Notes: generated from the sequence alone by a model not told the origin. A stretch of 64,000 bases of DNA from Periconia sp. R9002 (GCA_023627715.1 JAMAHW010000048.1:1-64000), one strand, 5' to 3'. Counted from the stretch's first letter, positions 45,563-57,674 are shown. Made by a program: numbers and translations.

Positions 45563-47046
45563 TCAAGTCCAATGCGGAACTTGCGTCTTGTCACCAGCTG
45601 TGCCGTCCTCTGTGCTTCCACCACCATTTTCGATCTTCTTTGGTGTGGGCCTCTTGAAATGAGCCTTGAGAGGCTCCCAACTTTCGGCATTGTAATCCTC
45701 CTGCACTTTCTTGCACTTCTTCAAGCCCCATTCCGTGACCCCAACCATTAAACAACTCTCAAACATGAAAGCCATGCTGCCTTCCCCTACTTTCGCAGGC
45801 TTCAACTCTACATTGGAAGCTTTCTCGTGTGTATTGGCATCCGGACCGTGCCCAGACATCACATTATGGAGTGACGCACCGGCAGGTTGGAAGCCACCGC
45901 CAGTTTTGGCGTCGTACTGACCCTGGATCAAGCCCATGAATTCTGACATTGTGTTGCGGTGATACCATGGAGGTCTGAAAGTGCCCTCGGCGACTAGCCA
46001 TCTGGGAGGGAAAATGACAAAATCGGCGACAGCAGTACCGGGATGATCGGATTGTGCTGTCAACACCGTAAAAATAGAAGGATCCGGGTGGTCGAAAGAG
46101 ATACTCCCAATAGTATTAAAGCGTCCCAAATCGTACTTGTAGGGATAGTAGAGACCATGCCATGCTACAACGTCAAAAGGTGAGTGCATCTGTTTAGCCT
46201 GGAAGAGGTGTCCGGCAAATTTACTCAGTATATGCCATTCTGACTCTGTGTCTTCGTCAAAGTCAGCAGTTGGGGCTTGGAAATCACGCGCGTTGGCCAA
46301 ACAGTTTGACCCAATTGGTCCTAATTCCGGTAGTTGAAAATGTCCCTGGTAGAGTTCCAGAATATAGCCTCGCACAGGCCCGTAAGGAAGTGTGACTCGA
46401 TATTTAATCCCTCTAGGGATGACGCAGATCTCGTTGGGGCGTACCAAGATGCGGCCCATTTCAGTCCGAATATCCAAAACGCCGTGTTGAAGAACAATCA
46501 GGAAGTCACCATCGGCAGAATAGAATGCTTCGCGTTCGTCCATATCCTTTCCTGCGGCAAAAATGTAAATGCCCAGGCCAGACTTCATTGTAGGGTCACC
46601 AGCACCAGCAACCAGGTGTAGCGAATGCACCCAGTCGACGGTCTCGTCGAGATCGAAGGGATCCCATCGTAATTGGTTAGGGATGTGGTGAATCTTCTCG
46701 TACGGTTTGTTCTCAGGGTTTGTGTTGTACGTTGATGATTCGCGAGGTTCAAAGTTGCTGTGTCCGCACGAAGGGAGAATACGGTAAAGCCATGTTTGTT
46801 GGTTCTCATGACGCGGGGCGGTAAAGGCAGTGCCGGATAGCTTCTCAGCATACAGGCCATATGGTGGTTTCTGTGGAGAATTTGCGCCAATGGGTAAGGC
46901 GCCTTCTATTGCTTCTGACCTAGCTAGCAGTCAGTGGAGACTAGCACATAACGTCGTGGTAATGAAGAATATACACACTCATGGTAAGAGTTGAAGCCAT
47001 TCAGATACCGATACTTTTCGCTGTGGGCGAATTCTGACGAAGGCAT
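45563..47046 (-). CDS. hmgA: homogentisate 1,2-dioxygenase
   Basis: Two exons (47046-46979, 46919-45563) with a 59-nt intron give 474 aa. Exon 1 begins [20 protein letters not shown] and ends YHE, continuing [20 protein letters not shown], the standard N-terminus. The iron ligands expected from the human enzyme are visible: His in WYHRN, Glu in MSEFMGLI and His in SGHGPD. The enzyme opens the ring of homogentisate to maleylacetoacetate with O2, the step lost in alkaptonuria and the source of pyomelanin when blocked. It shares a 674-bp promoter with fumarylacetoacetase. An ATG at 47227 in another frame lies upstream and overlaps the start; if transcribed it would act as an upstream ORF. Confidence 0.96.
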
Positions 47047-47720
47047 CGTGGGTGTCACAGTAGTCCGGGTTATGGAATTCTTCCAGATTACGTTTGGTCA
47101 ATGGTATCGAGCTCTTTTGGATTTTTTCGCGTAGCGTCAGTCTCTTGAATAAAGAGTGCAACGGCCTCTTGGGAGGGTGCAGCGGGGTGTGCGGGTCTTC
47201 ATAGACACCCTGCTCTTCCGCAGCCATAATAGCTGTTGCGCGGTAAGTAGCGGAGTAGGCACAAAGCGGAGAGAGTGATGCGTGATCGGATCAACGCAGA
47301 CAGGTCGGCTGAGGGCTTGATAGAACGGCTGTTTCCGCTCCCACGTGACGGCGGAACGGCTCCGCTCGCTCTCCGCGTTCATCCAGCTTCCGTGACCAAC
47401 CGATGGACACGAGGATGGAGGACATCCAACACGTAAGTGAGAACGGCTGGCCTCTTCGGTGTATACGGGGCCGCTTTACATTGTTTTCCGAATGCCTCCC
47501 GTCCAATAGCAACCTTGTCAAATCTCCATAAAGCGCTGCTATTTGCTGAACGTTGTACGCCAGCCCACTGTGTGTACATATTGATCGCAGCTGTAATGGC
47601 CCGATGGCAGAGACGTGGGAGGCAGTCCCTCACCTTTCAACCTATCTCTCCATCACAAATTGCGACGAGATTAAGAAGCTGTTTGTGAATCCATTGACAA
47701 CAAGTCTACATCAATCCAGT
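47047..47720. promoter_or_regulatory. divergent promoter hmgA / fahA
   Basis: A 674-bp interval between the start codons of two enzymes of one pathway, so joint induction by aromatic amino-acid or phenylacetate breakdown is likely. CACGTG occurs at about 47343-47348. No inducer-protein site could be assigned. Confidence 0.6.
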
Positions 47721-49081
47721 ATGCCTTCACTCAAGTCTTGGTTCAACATTCCCCACGGCTCGCACTTTTCGCTTGCCAACATTCCATTCGGCGTCATCTC
47801 CACCGCGTCATCTCCAACACCCCGTGTTGCAGTTGCAATAGGAGACTATGCTTTGGATCTCGATGCATTCGCAGCAAATAATGGCTTTGCGGCGCTCTCT
47901 ACCATTCAACCGCATCAAGCAGTGTTTTCTCAACCGTCACTGAATGCTTTTGCTGCCCTTGGTCGGCCTCTCCACGCTGTTGTCCGAAAGTACATCCAGA
48001 GCGTTTTCTTCGAAAACACACCTTATCCGGAACTCTTGAAGACCAATGAATCTCTTCAAAAACAGGTTCTCATTCCTCTCCAGGAAGTGAAATCTCATCT
48101 TCCATTCAAGATTGGTGATTATACTGATTTCTTCGCCGGCTACCACCATGCCTATCACTGTGGAGTCATGTTTCGAGGAGAAAAGGATGCGATGCAACCA
48201 AACTACAAGCATCTTCCTGTAGGTTATCATGGGCGTGCATCTTCGGTCGTGGTGTCGGGCACGCCGATTCGTCGCCCTCATGGTCAGATTCTCGAAAACC
48301 CAGCAGCAGAGAAGAAAGTTCCCATATTCTCGCAGTGCAGGAAACTGGATTTTGAGCTCGAATTGGGTGCTTTTGTGTGCACACCAAACCCACAAGGAGA
48401 ACCGGTATCCGTTGACCATGCCGAACAAAACCTATTTGGCCTAGTCATGATGAATGACTGGTCGGCGCGTGACGTGCAATCTTGGGAATACATTCCCCTG
48501 GGCCCTTTCAACGCGAAAAACTTCGGCACGAGTATTAGCCCGTGGGTAGTCTTGATGGATGCTCTTGAGCCGTTCAAAGTGAAAGGGATCGAGAATGATG
48601 CAGATGTACTTCCCTATCTCAAACAGAAAGGGGATGAAACAGTCTACGACATTCAGCTACAAGTCGATCTCAAAAGTAAGTCATTGTTGTCTCGTGACTG
48701 GAAATTGTTGTTACTGACATGAGTGTATCAGCACGTACTGGAAATTCTGCTACAATCACCAAGACGAATGGACGCCATCTCCTGTGGTCTTTCCCTCAGA
48801 TGCTTGCACATCACACCATCACTGGCTGCAATCTCCAATCTGGCGACTTGCTTGGATCCGGAACCATAAGTGGCACGTCTCCATCTGAGAGGGGCAGTTT
48901 GTTGGAGCAAAGTGAAAACGGAAAGCAGACTGTGAAGATTGCAAATGGTGAAGAGAGGACGTTTATCCAGGATGGCGATGAGATCACATTTACGGGCGTC
49001 TGTGGGACCGATGGTGAAGCTTTGGTTGGATTCGGTCAATGCACTGGCAAAATTGAGCCTGCTCTTGACTTGGGGTTTTAA
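47721..49081 (+). CDS. fahA: fumarylacetoacetase
   Basis: Two exons (47721-48675, 48732-49081) with a 56-nt intron give 434 aa. The start MPSLKSWFNIPHGSHFSLAN is the usual one. Catalytic and metal residues are in DYTDFFAGYHHAYHCGVMFR, LDFELELGAFV (Glu pair) and MMNDWSARD (Asp); the C-terminus has LLGSGTISG and DEITFTGVC. The enzyme hydrolyses fumarylacetoacetate to fumarate and acetoacetate, the last step of tyrosine/phenylacetate catabolism. It is divergent from hmgA and followed on the same strand by the CYP504-type P450. The frame extends upstream of 47721 but only the ATG there fits the family N-terminus. Confidence 0.96.
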
Positions 49082-49633
49082 TGGCCGGGTGAGGGATTTT
49101 CAGGGCAGAAAAAGACTTAGGGAATCGAGCTCAACTCTCGAATAACTATGGAATTGAACAATTAGCCACGTAATTGTATGTGACAACAAATATCAGCTGA
49201 TTTAAAGAGCCAAAGGGACCACCCCAGCTGTGCTCTCCGCACCCCGCATCACGCTAACGGTAGTCTAAGGGCGATCCTCGCGGCACAGTTCCGTCGTATA
49301 AACTTCCACCACTTCTCTATAGCGGAATGAGGACCACCCCGCCCTGTCTTGAATTTTTATCGAGTTTCGGTAAACGCTCGGTCAGAAGCGTGTCTTCTGT
49401 GCGCCATTCATGTTCAACTTTCAAGGGCTGGCGTCATCTAATGCACGATCAGCTGTCGCTATCTTCACTCGCATGTTCCGTTCTGAACGGTTGGCAGTTA
49501 CGTTTTTTCTATGAATCCTTCCCAGCACGATGGGTGCCCTTAGTTATAAATAAACTCCCTCCTCTTCCTCTCCTCTCTCCACCCAACACCATATAAACTC
49601 TTTCTGTTCATTCTGTCGCATTTCCGCCCAAAC
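49082..49633. promoter_or_regulatory. interval with TATA box of the CYP504-type gene
   Basis: This 552-bp interval follows fumarylacetoacetase. TATAAATA at 49545-49552 lies about 82 nt before the P450 start and is followed by a pyrimidine-rich leader, a typical strong fungal core promoter. Confidence 0.55.
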
Positions 49634-51374
49634 ATGACACTACCCGTAATTGTTGCGGCAGCTGCCATCATCACCTACTTTGCATACCGGGTGCTCTATG
49701 GAACTGATACTCCCCACATCAAAGGCATTCCCGAAGTACCCGGACTACCTCTTTTCGGTAGTCTTCTTCAATTCGGAACAAACCATGCAAAAGTCGCTCA
49801 GAATCTAGCAAAGAAGTACGGACCTGTGTTTCAAGTGCGCTTGGGGAATCGAGTCAGTCTACCGATTTCTTCCATTCACCCAAAACAAACGAGAACAGGA
49901 CGACTGATGATGGCCTAGAGGATCGTCTTTGTAAACTCGTTCGAGTCGGTCAAGCATTTCTGGATAACAAATCAATCTGCTTTGATCTCTCGTCCCACTC
50001 TCCACACCTTTCATACCGTTGTCTCGTCCTCTCAGGGTTTCACCATTGGCACGAGTCCATGGGATGAATCCTGCAAGAACCGTCGTAAAGCAGCCGCAAC
50101 AGCCCTGAACCGCCCCGCTGTACAATCTTACATGCCCCTCATTGACCTCGAGTCCAACGTCAGCATCAAAGAGCTACTTCACGACTCCAAGGGCGGTGAG
50201 ATCGATCTCGATCCGCGCGCGTACTGGCAGCGATACGCACTAAATACGAGTCTAACGCTCAACTACGGGTACAGAATTGACGGAAACAAAGACGATAAGC
50301 TGTTGAAAGAAATCACGGATGTGGAGCGGGGTGTGTCGAACTTTAGAAGCACAAGCAACAATTGGCAAGATTACATACCGCTGCTGAGGCTGTGGGGTGG
50401 GCAAAGTAAGGAGGCGGTCAGTTTCCGGGAAAGGAGAGACGTTTACATGGATCGGCTTCTCAGGACGTTGAAAGAAAAGATAGAGGCGGGGACAGACAAG
50501 CCTTGCATTACTGGCAACATCCTTCGGGACCCTGAAGCCAAACTTAATGAAGGTAGAATGCCTCCATTCATACCGTCTTAATGATACCCAAAAAAATCCT
50601 AACTCTACTTTTAGCTGAGATCAAATCCATCGGCCTAACCATGGTCTCCGCCGGTCTCGACACCGTCCCTGGCAGTACGCACTCCCCTCCCACCTCCCAC
50701 CCCCCTTAAAAACTAACCCCCCAACCCTCACAGACCTCATCATGGGCATAGCCTACCTCTCCACAGCCCACGGCCAAACCATCCAAAAGCGAGCCTACTC
50801 GGAAATCCAACGCGCCTACCCCAACAACGACGCCTGGCACGCGTGCATCCACGAAGAAAAAATCCCCTACCTAACCGCCCTCTACAAAGAAATCCTCCGC
50901 TACTGGACCGTCATCCCCATATGCCTCCCGCGCGTCTCCGTCAAGCCCATCGAGTGGCAGGGCGCCACCGTCCCCGCGGGTACAACCTTCTACATGAACG
51001 CCTACGCCGCCGACTACGACGAAACGCACTTCAAAGACCCGCACACGTTCAACCCGGACCGCTACCTCGATGTTCCCGACGGCGCTGGGACCCCGCATTA
51101 CGGCTACGGCGCCGGCAGTCGCATGTGTGCCGGCAGTCATCTTGCGAACCGCGAGTTGTTTACGGCGTTTGTGAGGTTGATTAGTGCGTTTGAGTTTACG
51201 CCGCCGAAAGATCCCCGGGACGAACCCGTCATGGATTGTCTCGAGGCGAATGCGATTCCTACGAGCTTGACGCTTGAGCCGAAGTATTTCAAGGTTGGGT
51301 TCAAGCCCAGGGATAGGGGGTTGTTGGAGAAGTGGATTCGGGAGAGTGAGGAGAAGACGAAGGATTTGATATAA
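49634..51374 (+). CDS. cytochrome P450, CYP504 family (phenylacetate hydroxylase type)
   Basis: Four exons (49634-49852, 49919-50552, 50615-50674, 50734-51374) give 517 aa. A membrane anchor (about 2-20) precedes PEVPGLPLFGSLL. The I-helix reads SAGLDTVPGN, the K-helix ALYKEILRYW (ExxR), and the haem loop YGYGAGSRMCAGSHLANREL with the Cys ligand. The AGLDTVPGN and GSRMCAGSHLANRE segments are those of CYP504. CYP504A (phacA) 2-hydroxylates phenylacetate, and CYP504B (phacB) 6-hydroxylates 3-hydroxyphenylacetate to homogentisate; subfamily cannot be decided by eye. Its place next to hmgA and fahA supports a role feeding homogentisate. Exon 3 is only 60 nt. Confidence 0.92.
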
Positions 51375-52182
51375 CTTTTCGTGTGATTGTTTATGTGGGG
51401 ATGGTGGTCCCTTGCTGCTCCTCCAACTTATCCATGTATGTCTGTAGTGTACAGAACATCTCCCGATCTTTAAGCATTGTATGAATCACACCCACTATGA
51501 TAGACATACTACACATATGAGCACCTGTACAGCATTCATGAGCCATACTTCTTAACTAGCATCATTTTTATTCAAACAAATCGTACATACCCACCCATTC
51601 ACGTACAATGCAACCTCTCTGAACCCAGAACCGGAAAAAAGAGTTTCAGACAGAGCATGACACAGCACGATACAGTACAAACCCCCAACCTCCTAAATAT
51701 CAGATTCCCCATGACATAATCCTTTTGGGTGTGTGTGTGTCAAACACAAAACCAACATGTGCAACCCTTGAGCACATCCATGTATCACATGAAACCCAAA
51801 TGACAGACATTCTCGCCATGTGTAAGAAACCAGGGAGTATCAGTCACCAAACAACAAAACGTGGGTAAGGAAAAAGTCTTTCACTGAAACATGTTAATTT
51901 CGCGAGAACGAAACATGCACTAATCAGCAAATAACAATCAAGTCAATTCATAAAGAATCCCATTTCCATTACTAAAAAAAAGACACCTACAGCAATGCAA
52001 ATAACCCAAAAAAGTCTAACATTTAACTATATACAAAACAAGAATAGAAATGGTATAATGTTTCCAACGCAAAAACCACCAAGAAGTTTTATTGAATCCC
52101 GAAAACCCTTCTATTACCCGAGTCGGAAAACGCCACAGTGAATCCATTCATGATCCATTAACTGAAAGGGGTCGATCGGGGT
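51375..52182. other. interval between convergent genes
   Basis: This holds the 3' flanks of the P450 and the SOD-like protein. It is AT-rich after 51540 with a short GT run near 51730. No gene was recognised. Confidence 0.55.
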
Positions 52183-53607
52183 TTACAACAGGACAGCAGC
52201 GAAAGCCACCAACAAGGCACTGGTACCAGCAACGAGCTTGGATCCCGCGCCGGTGGAGAGAGCAGGGCCGGTGGGGGTACCAGCAGGGCCGCCCGAGGGG
52301 CCGTTGGGAGAGAGGGGACCACCGGGAGTGCCAGGAGCGCCGGGACCACCAGCACCTCCAGCAGTGCCATTGGTACCGTTGGTGCCGTAGATAGGGCCGC
52401 CGATGCCGCCGGAGGGGAGGGGCTGGCTGGTGCCGTCAGGCTTGACGAGCTTGCCCTCGAAGCTTGCGCACGCGACGCGCTTGCCGTCCTTATCGTGGAT
52501 GACGATGGACTTGTCGCCGACGAAGGCCGGGTCGTTCTTGTTGGTGGAGAGGTAGGGCTCGGCGAAGGATTCCTGGTACTTGGAGGCATCGACGGTGTTG
52601 TACTTGCCGCTCAGGTCGCCGACTTCGCACGTCTCCCTCTTGCTCGAGTTGCACTTGCCCGTGGCCTTGTACGGGTTGAGGTGGCCGCCGGTGGAGTTGC
52701 AGTCGCGGGCGCTGACGGGCTTCTCGTGAATGTGGTAGGCGTAGGGAGCGCCGGGTCCCTTGAGGCCGTTGAATTCGAAGTTCAGGTCGGTTCCCTTGCC
52801 ATCTTTGCCAGACTTGACCTCGAAGAATCCGTCAATGCCATTCTGGTCGAGCCAGTCAATTTGAGCACGGTAGACGACGCCCTCTGGGTTGCCATTGGTC
52901 ACTGGAGCACCTGTTCCGTTGTTGGGAGTGGAGGTGGGAGGAGATGTGTCGTCTTTGCCGCCGCTGATCTTGACAAAATTGCCGCAGGCAACACGAGTGT
53001 TGTTGCCGTTGTGGATGACGAAAGATTTGTCACCGACAAATGCCTTGTTCTTGGGGTCGAGGGACATGTATTGATCGGGGAAGCTTTCAAAAATGTTAGT
53101 CAGGTGGAGGCCTGGATGGAACACATGTGGCTTACCTATTTTCATTGGTATTGGCTTCAACTTTGATCGGACGATTTCTGCCACTCAAATCGCCAACCTC
53201 ACACAATTCCCCCTTGCCTTCCTTGCAGTTCGCAGTGCCGACTCCGTAGGGATCGAAATGACCGCCTGTGGTTGCACAGTCGCGACCGACGAGGGGTTTC
53301 TCGTGGATGTGGTATGCTATTCACAGTTAATGGCAACTCTGGATGAGAAAAGGAAAAAGAACTTACCGAAAGGTCCGCCCTTGGACATTGCTACACCATT
53401 GAATTTGAAGTTGAGATCAACCGTCTTGCCGCCGTTACCAGTTTTAAGTTCAAAGAAACCCCAGACGCCAGTTTGGTCAACAAAGTCAAAGTCCGTCCTG
53501 TAGTGGGCACCTTCTGGGTTGTTTTCAGCCTTAGGGGTAGTAGCAATCGAGGTAGCAGAAGCGGTTGCCGCCACCGCGAGCACGGAGGTTAGGGTTGTGG
53601 AGCGCAT
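52183..53607 (-). CDS. GPI-anchored protein with two tandem copper-only SOD domains
   Basis: Three exons (53607-53367, 53316-53136, 53083-52183) give 440 aa. A signal peptide (about 1-19) is followed by two similar SOD repeats. In each the copper ligands are visible: HIHEKP (two His), TGGH (third) and VIH (fourth), with CEVGDLSG and the catalytic Arg in TRVACGNF or KRVACASF. Neither repeat has His between TGGH and GDLSG, so the zinc site is missing, as in Candida SOD5-type copper-only enzymes. A Gly/Pro/Ser-rich stalk and a hydrophobic C-terminus (LVAGTSALLVAFAAVLL) indicate a GPI anchor. Such enzymes turn extracellular superoxide into H2O2 at the wall. Both introns lie in repeat 1; repeat 2 has none at the matching places. 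Two domains in one chain are unusual compared with single-domain SOD5. Confidence 0.88.
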
Positions 53608-55989
53608 ATTATGGAAGATTAATTTGCGATTATACGATAGGTTGTGGGGGAGAAATGATTGAAAATTAGACTCCTTCAAGGGTTATTGCGTTGATGCTTG
53701 AAGATCGCGGCCGGTGAATTTCAGGATCCAATTGGAAGATTGCAAATGAAGCGAATGTATTGGTGAATGGTTAACTTGGTTGTGGAACCGTTGGTAGAAA
53801 GGTTGAATGTTGTAGGAGCGAATGGGTTGATGAGTGAGTGAAGAATTGTAAATCGGCCGCGATCGAGGCGGGATATATAGTTGGGTGGTTGGCAGTCGTA
53901 CTCGGGGGCTGTTTGCGGTGTTGTGCGTGGGACAGAAGGTAGGACCCTGGCCTGTGTGCGTTCATCTTTCCCATACCCGCATGAATCCGTGCACACATCC
54001 CCAGAAACGAGCCAGAACATACTCAACTTTTAGAAACACAGTATGCGCAATTGCCAGTTCAGGCTGTAGAGCATCTTAGCCTGGGGCTGTGATTGGGTGG
54101 GTGGTGTAAACAGAAGCGCATGTAAGCCAGGGGCGGTGCACAGTCGGGGTCATTACTAGCCAGACATTGTTCCAAATGAAGACTGTGCGTTTGGGCCGCA
54201 GCGGGCTTGTAAAGAGGCAGCGGATGGAGATGATGGTCTCCAAGCGATTAGCCGAAGAGGGATATGTGTGTGAACGTTTGTTTGTCAAGGGCATGCATGT
54301 GTCATTGTTTCGAAACCTTACGGTCAGCCAACCAATGTTCGTCGTCGGTAGCGAGATGATTTCCACCGGCGTTTAATATCTACGAGACGTGTGCCTCTGC
54401 ACTGGGCACGGCGCCTCGTATGGTACGGTGGGCAGTATGTTGACCGCTTCACCTCGAATAAGGTCGTGTTGCTGCGCCGTACGGTTTCGAAACCGACCAT
54501 GGCCTGTCTCCATTTGCTGTCATAGTGTGCCATCTATACCATTTGTGCCATGGCGGCGGCTATCGTCGTTGGCATATTTCAGCCCTGCATTACTTGCTGT
54601 CAAGAGCCAAGGCTGAGGGTGGTAGCTGAAGAGTCGCGCCCACGGACCTCGAGGACCCGCAACAACAGGCGGGAACAGATCCGAGCTCCGAATGACCGAC
54701 TGCCCACATGCGAAAAGCAGAGAATAAACCAAGAAAAGCAAGTAGAGTGTAGCTGTTTCGCTTTGAAAACTGTCCGTATCCTTCGTCATGTCAGTCTTTT
54801 GCGGGTTGGATTTAGCGTGCCCTAATCCCTAAAAGGACTAAGCGGCACCCAGCCCCAGGAATATCATTGGTCTTAGCGCGCCCAAAATATCCCAGCCCCC
54901 ATCCTGCCATCCATCGCCCGCCATCCCATGAAAAAGCTACTTGTATCCACACGGCAAAAATATCACGAAAACATGTCTTCGACCGGAACGTGCGCCCCTC
55001 ATCCTTAGCCTCGGTACATCGCTGAGTGAGGCTCAGTTTATTCTCCGTCCGTCATCTAATTACCCATACCACTGAGCAGCCCATTCACATGCACTGTTAC
55101 ATTTTCTAGCAGTTAAAATGCGTTGCATCACCTAATTCAATTAACCCTAGCGATAAGCAGTAGTAGAATCTAGCATAAGTACTCCTTTAAACTTCTTCTT
55201 CTGGAATATCGAGCCCTTAGCATATCGGCTATGTTTTAGAGGGCCGGCCCTAACATTGTTCTTGGCCAATGACACAGTCAGACATGGTTATATTAGCAGC
55301 TGAATAGCAAAATATGTTTGTGACACACACACACAACTTGCTTAGAATCCATGTTCAGAGTCAGTTTCTAGGCATAGACAATGTCAAGAGTAGTCATAGC
55401 ATGTAGAAACACAGCAAGCATCTGATCTATACATCCAAAGCATGGGTACTAAATAGGTATCTACAAGGTTCCTTCTCCGATTTTCTTCTCTCGAGGCTTT
55501 GGACATACTATTCGGCCACCCATAAGTCACTATAGCTCATTTCCTTTACCTATTATCCATTTTCGCATCTCTTCTCATCTCACCAAGTATCCACATCTTC
55601 AGCCTGTTCACTTCCTGCCAGACAATTCGAAGGCATTGACTCCTCTGGTGAAACTCTCCACTCATCATCTCGTGCGTATATATTTTTACATTTCCAGAAT
55701 CTAGTCGTTATACCCGTTTCCGGCCACCTTATCCACCTGGCTCGTGTGTTCAGCTCTCCACAACGCCGCCCATGCCACTTGCTTACCTCATAGCCGCACC
55801 TATCGCTGGGGTGCTGACGTGGTTTGTCGTTTTTATGTATCAGGACTGCGCCCTTCAGGAAAATGCAATGTCTCGTTGTGCGCTCAAATTGTTCATGTTT
55901 CTTGGCGGACTCGGAGGAGGAAAGCTCGGAGATTGCCATGATTGAATCTGCCGATTGCAACTATGAAGTCTTACACTATAGGTGCTCCC
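53608..55989. other. gene-poor interval, promoter of the SOD-like gene
   Basis: About 2.4 kb. A TATATAT box on the minus strand near 53873-53879 may serve the SOD-like gene. Farther right the sequence is AT-rich and contains a perfect 12-bp palindrome AGGGCCGGCCCT (55240-55251). No frame resembles a known family; the right part looks like decayed repeat sequence. Confidence 0.45.
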
Positions 55990-56290
55990 CATAAAAACAT
56001 ACCCCCCCCCCTTATCTAGCGCTCTTATAAAAATCAGTAATTACATCACTCTACATATACTTTACCTCATATTACATATACACTAGGGGCTACTCTATAT
56101 ACTCCTATTAGACCCCCTCCTTATAAAACACCCTACGGTTGTCACTTTTAGGGTAAAGTATACTAAAATTTAACATATGTATACTATTTCTAACATCTAT
56201 ATACTATATCTAACAGGTTCTTACCTATTCTAGTAAGCCCTCTCCTTTTCAATCACGCTAAGGGTAGGGGGGGGGGGGCATATTTTTACG
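55990..56290. mobile_element. MITE-like element with imperfect terminal inverted repeats
   Basis: The left end CATAAAAACATA then ten C (55990-56011) matches the reverse complement of the right end, CGTAAAAATATG then twelve C (56267-56290). Both continue to a shared TAGCG, giving arms of about 30 nt. The three mismatches in the first 12 bases are all C/T or G/A transitions, as RIP would cause. The interior is AT-rich with no coding frame. No clear target-site duplication was found, so exact ends and transposon family are open. Confidence 0.6.
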
Positions 56291-57674
56291 AAAACCATAA
56301 TAATATTTCAAGGCGTTTGCTTAAATGTTAGCGTTTTGAATCAGGAGTTCGACTGATCTTGGTGTCTTCGATTGTTAGTTGGTTCTAACATGTCTCATTG
56401 TTATTGAATCTCGTAGTCCCACAGGTATGTTCACTGCATTGATTCGAACCTTCGACGAACCGCGTTAAAACCCGACTATGACGCCTCATTGAATCTTTGC
56501 TACTATCATTCATTGTAAACAGGTGCTTGAACCCCGCTCTCTTTGATGAGAAAACTGACATCATAATTATAGTTCGTTGTTTCGTAGCCTGTGCAAACTC
56601 CCGTCGAGATGTTTACTCAACCACAGACAAATTTTTCCCAATTCATGGCCGTCTTTTGATTGTTCATTTATATTCTTCACGTTGCCATAGAACTAAAGAA
56701 TATAAACCACACACATCTCGAATTCCACATCAATCCAAGGTGCATAAACATCGAAACATGAATTCTCGCTAAGCAAAAGTGGATAGCAACAGAATTGTTA
56801 TAATGGATTCCCGAGCACGAGTGCTTTTATACCGAGCACATCGTATGTCGGGGGATTAAACAGCCCTACACACTCTGCTCTGCGTACACTTAAAATGTGT
56901 ACGGCAATCATCTTCCAAGTGCAGAGCTTACTTCTACCATCATAGATTATTAGGCAAGCAGCTCGTCGCAACCAATTTACTCGGAGGAATCGACAGTTAT
57001 AAATCCTTGCCACACACAGGCGTAATTGCAGGTGCACATCTGTCTTTACGCTTCATTGCGATCTTTTGCCAGAAGCCGAAATCGGGGTTCGGGGTCCCTC
57101 AACCAACAATTTGAACTTGTTTTTGTCCTTGAACTACTTAGTGTTGGGTGTTCTCGGTACTTCGGTGTTTGATTATGAATTCCATATAGGTGTTGCCTTA
57201 CCCCTCGCGTTTTCAAGTCGGAATGCCGAGGGCAATGTCACCAGCGCATCATTAAATTCATTCATGCGGTCTAGCACGTACTACTTTTGTTTGAAAGCAA
57301 TCTTTACAAATTCAAAGCGCAGTTAGTGTGAATCGAGATTTCATAAGAATTTGTAAGCATTTTTGCTTGGGAGGATTGATTTTGGTAGAGAGGGTCGTTG
57401 GTAAGCAGCGGGTTTGATCTCAAAGTGGATCTCGTCCGTTGTTGGGCCAAGACATTGATTGTCGCGCTTGGTGTCTTCTCGGGCGAGTAATTGGTGAGGT
57501 ATCTCTTCTAGGTTCAAGTGTTATGTGAACTCAGGCGTCGAAAAATGGATGTATAAAAGCGATGATAATCGCGAAAAATCATAACAATAAAAAAATCAAT
57601 ACAATCAGCGCGCGGCATACTATTACCACCTCTCCACCATCCACATCCATACTCCCGATAACTTGAATCCAGCG
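56291..57674. other. gene-free interval upstream of the MAPEG gene
   Basis: About 1.4 kb of AT-rich sequence with no frame of recognisable family and no convincing tRNA. The right end must contain the MAPEG promoter. Confidence 0.5.

Noticed and set aside
52495..53166. 223-codon plus-strand frame
   Set aside because: It is antisense to the SOD-like gene, which has clear domains and splice sites.
56440..56475. B-box-like GGTTCGAATC on the minus strand
   Set aside because: No matching A box or acceptor stem upstream; it is embedded in AT-rich non-coding DNA.
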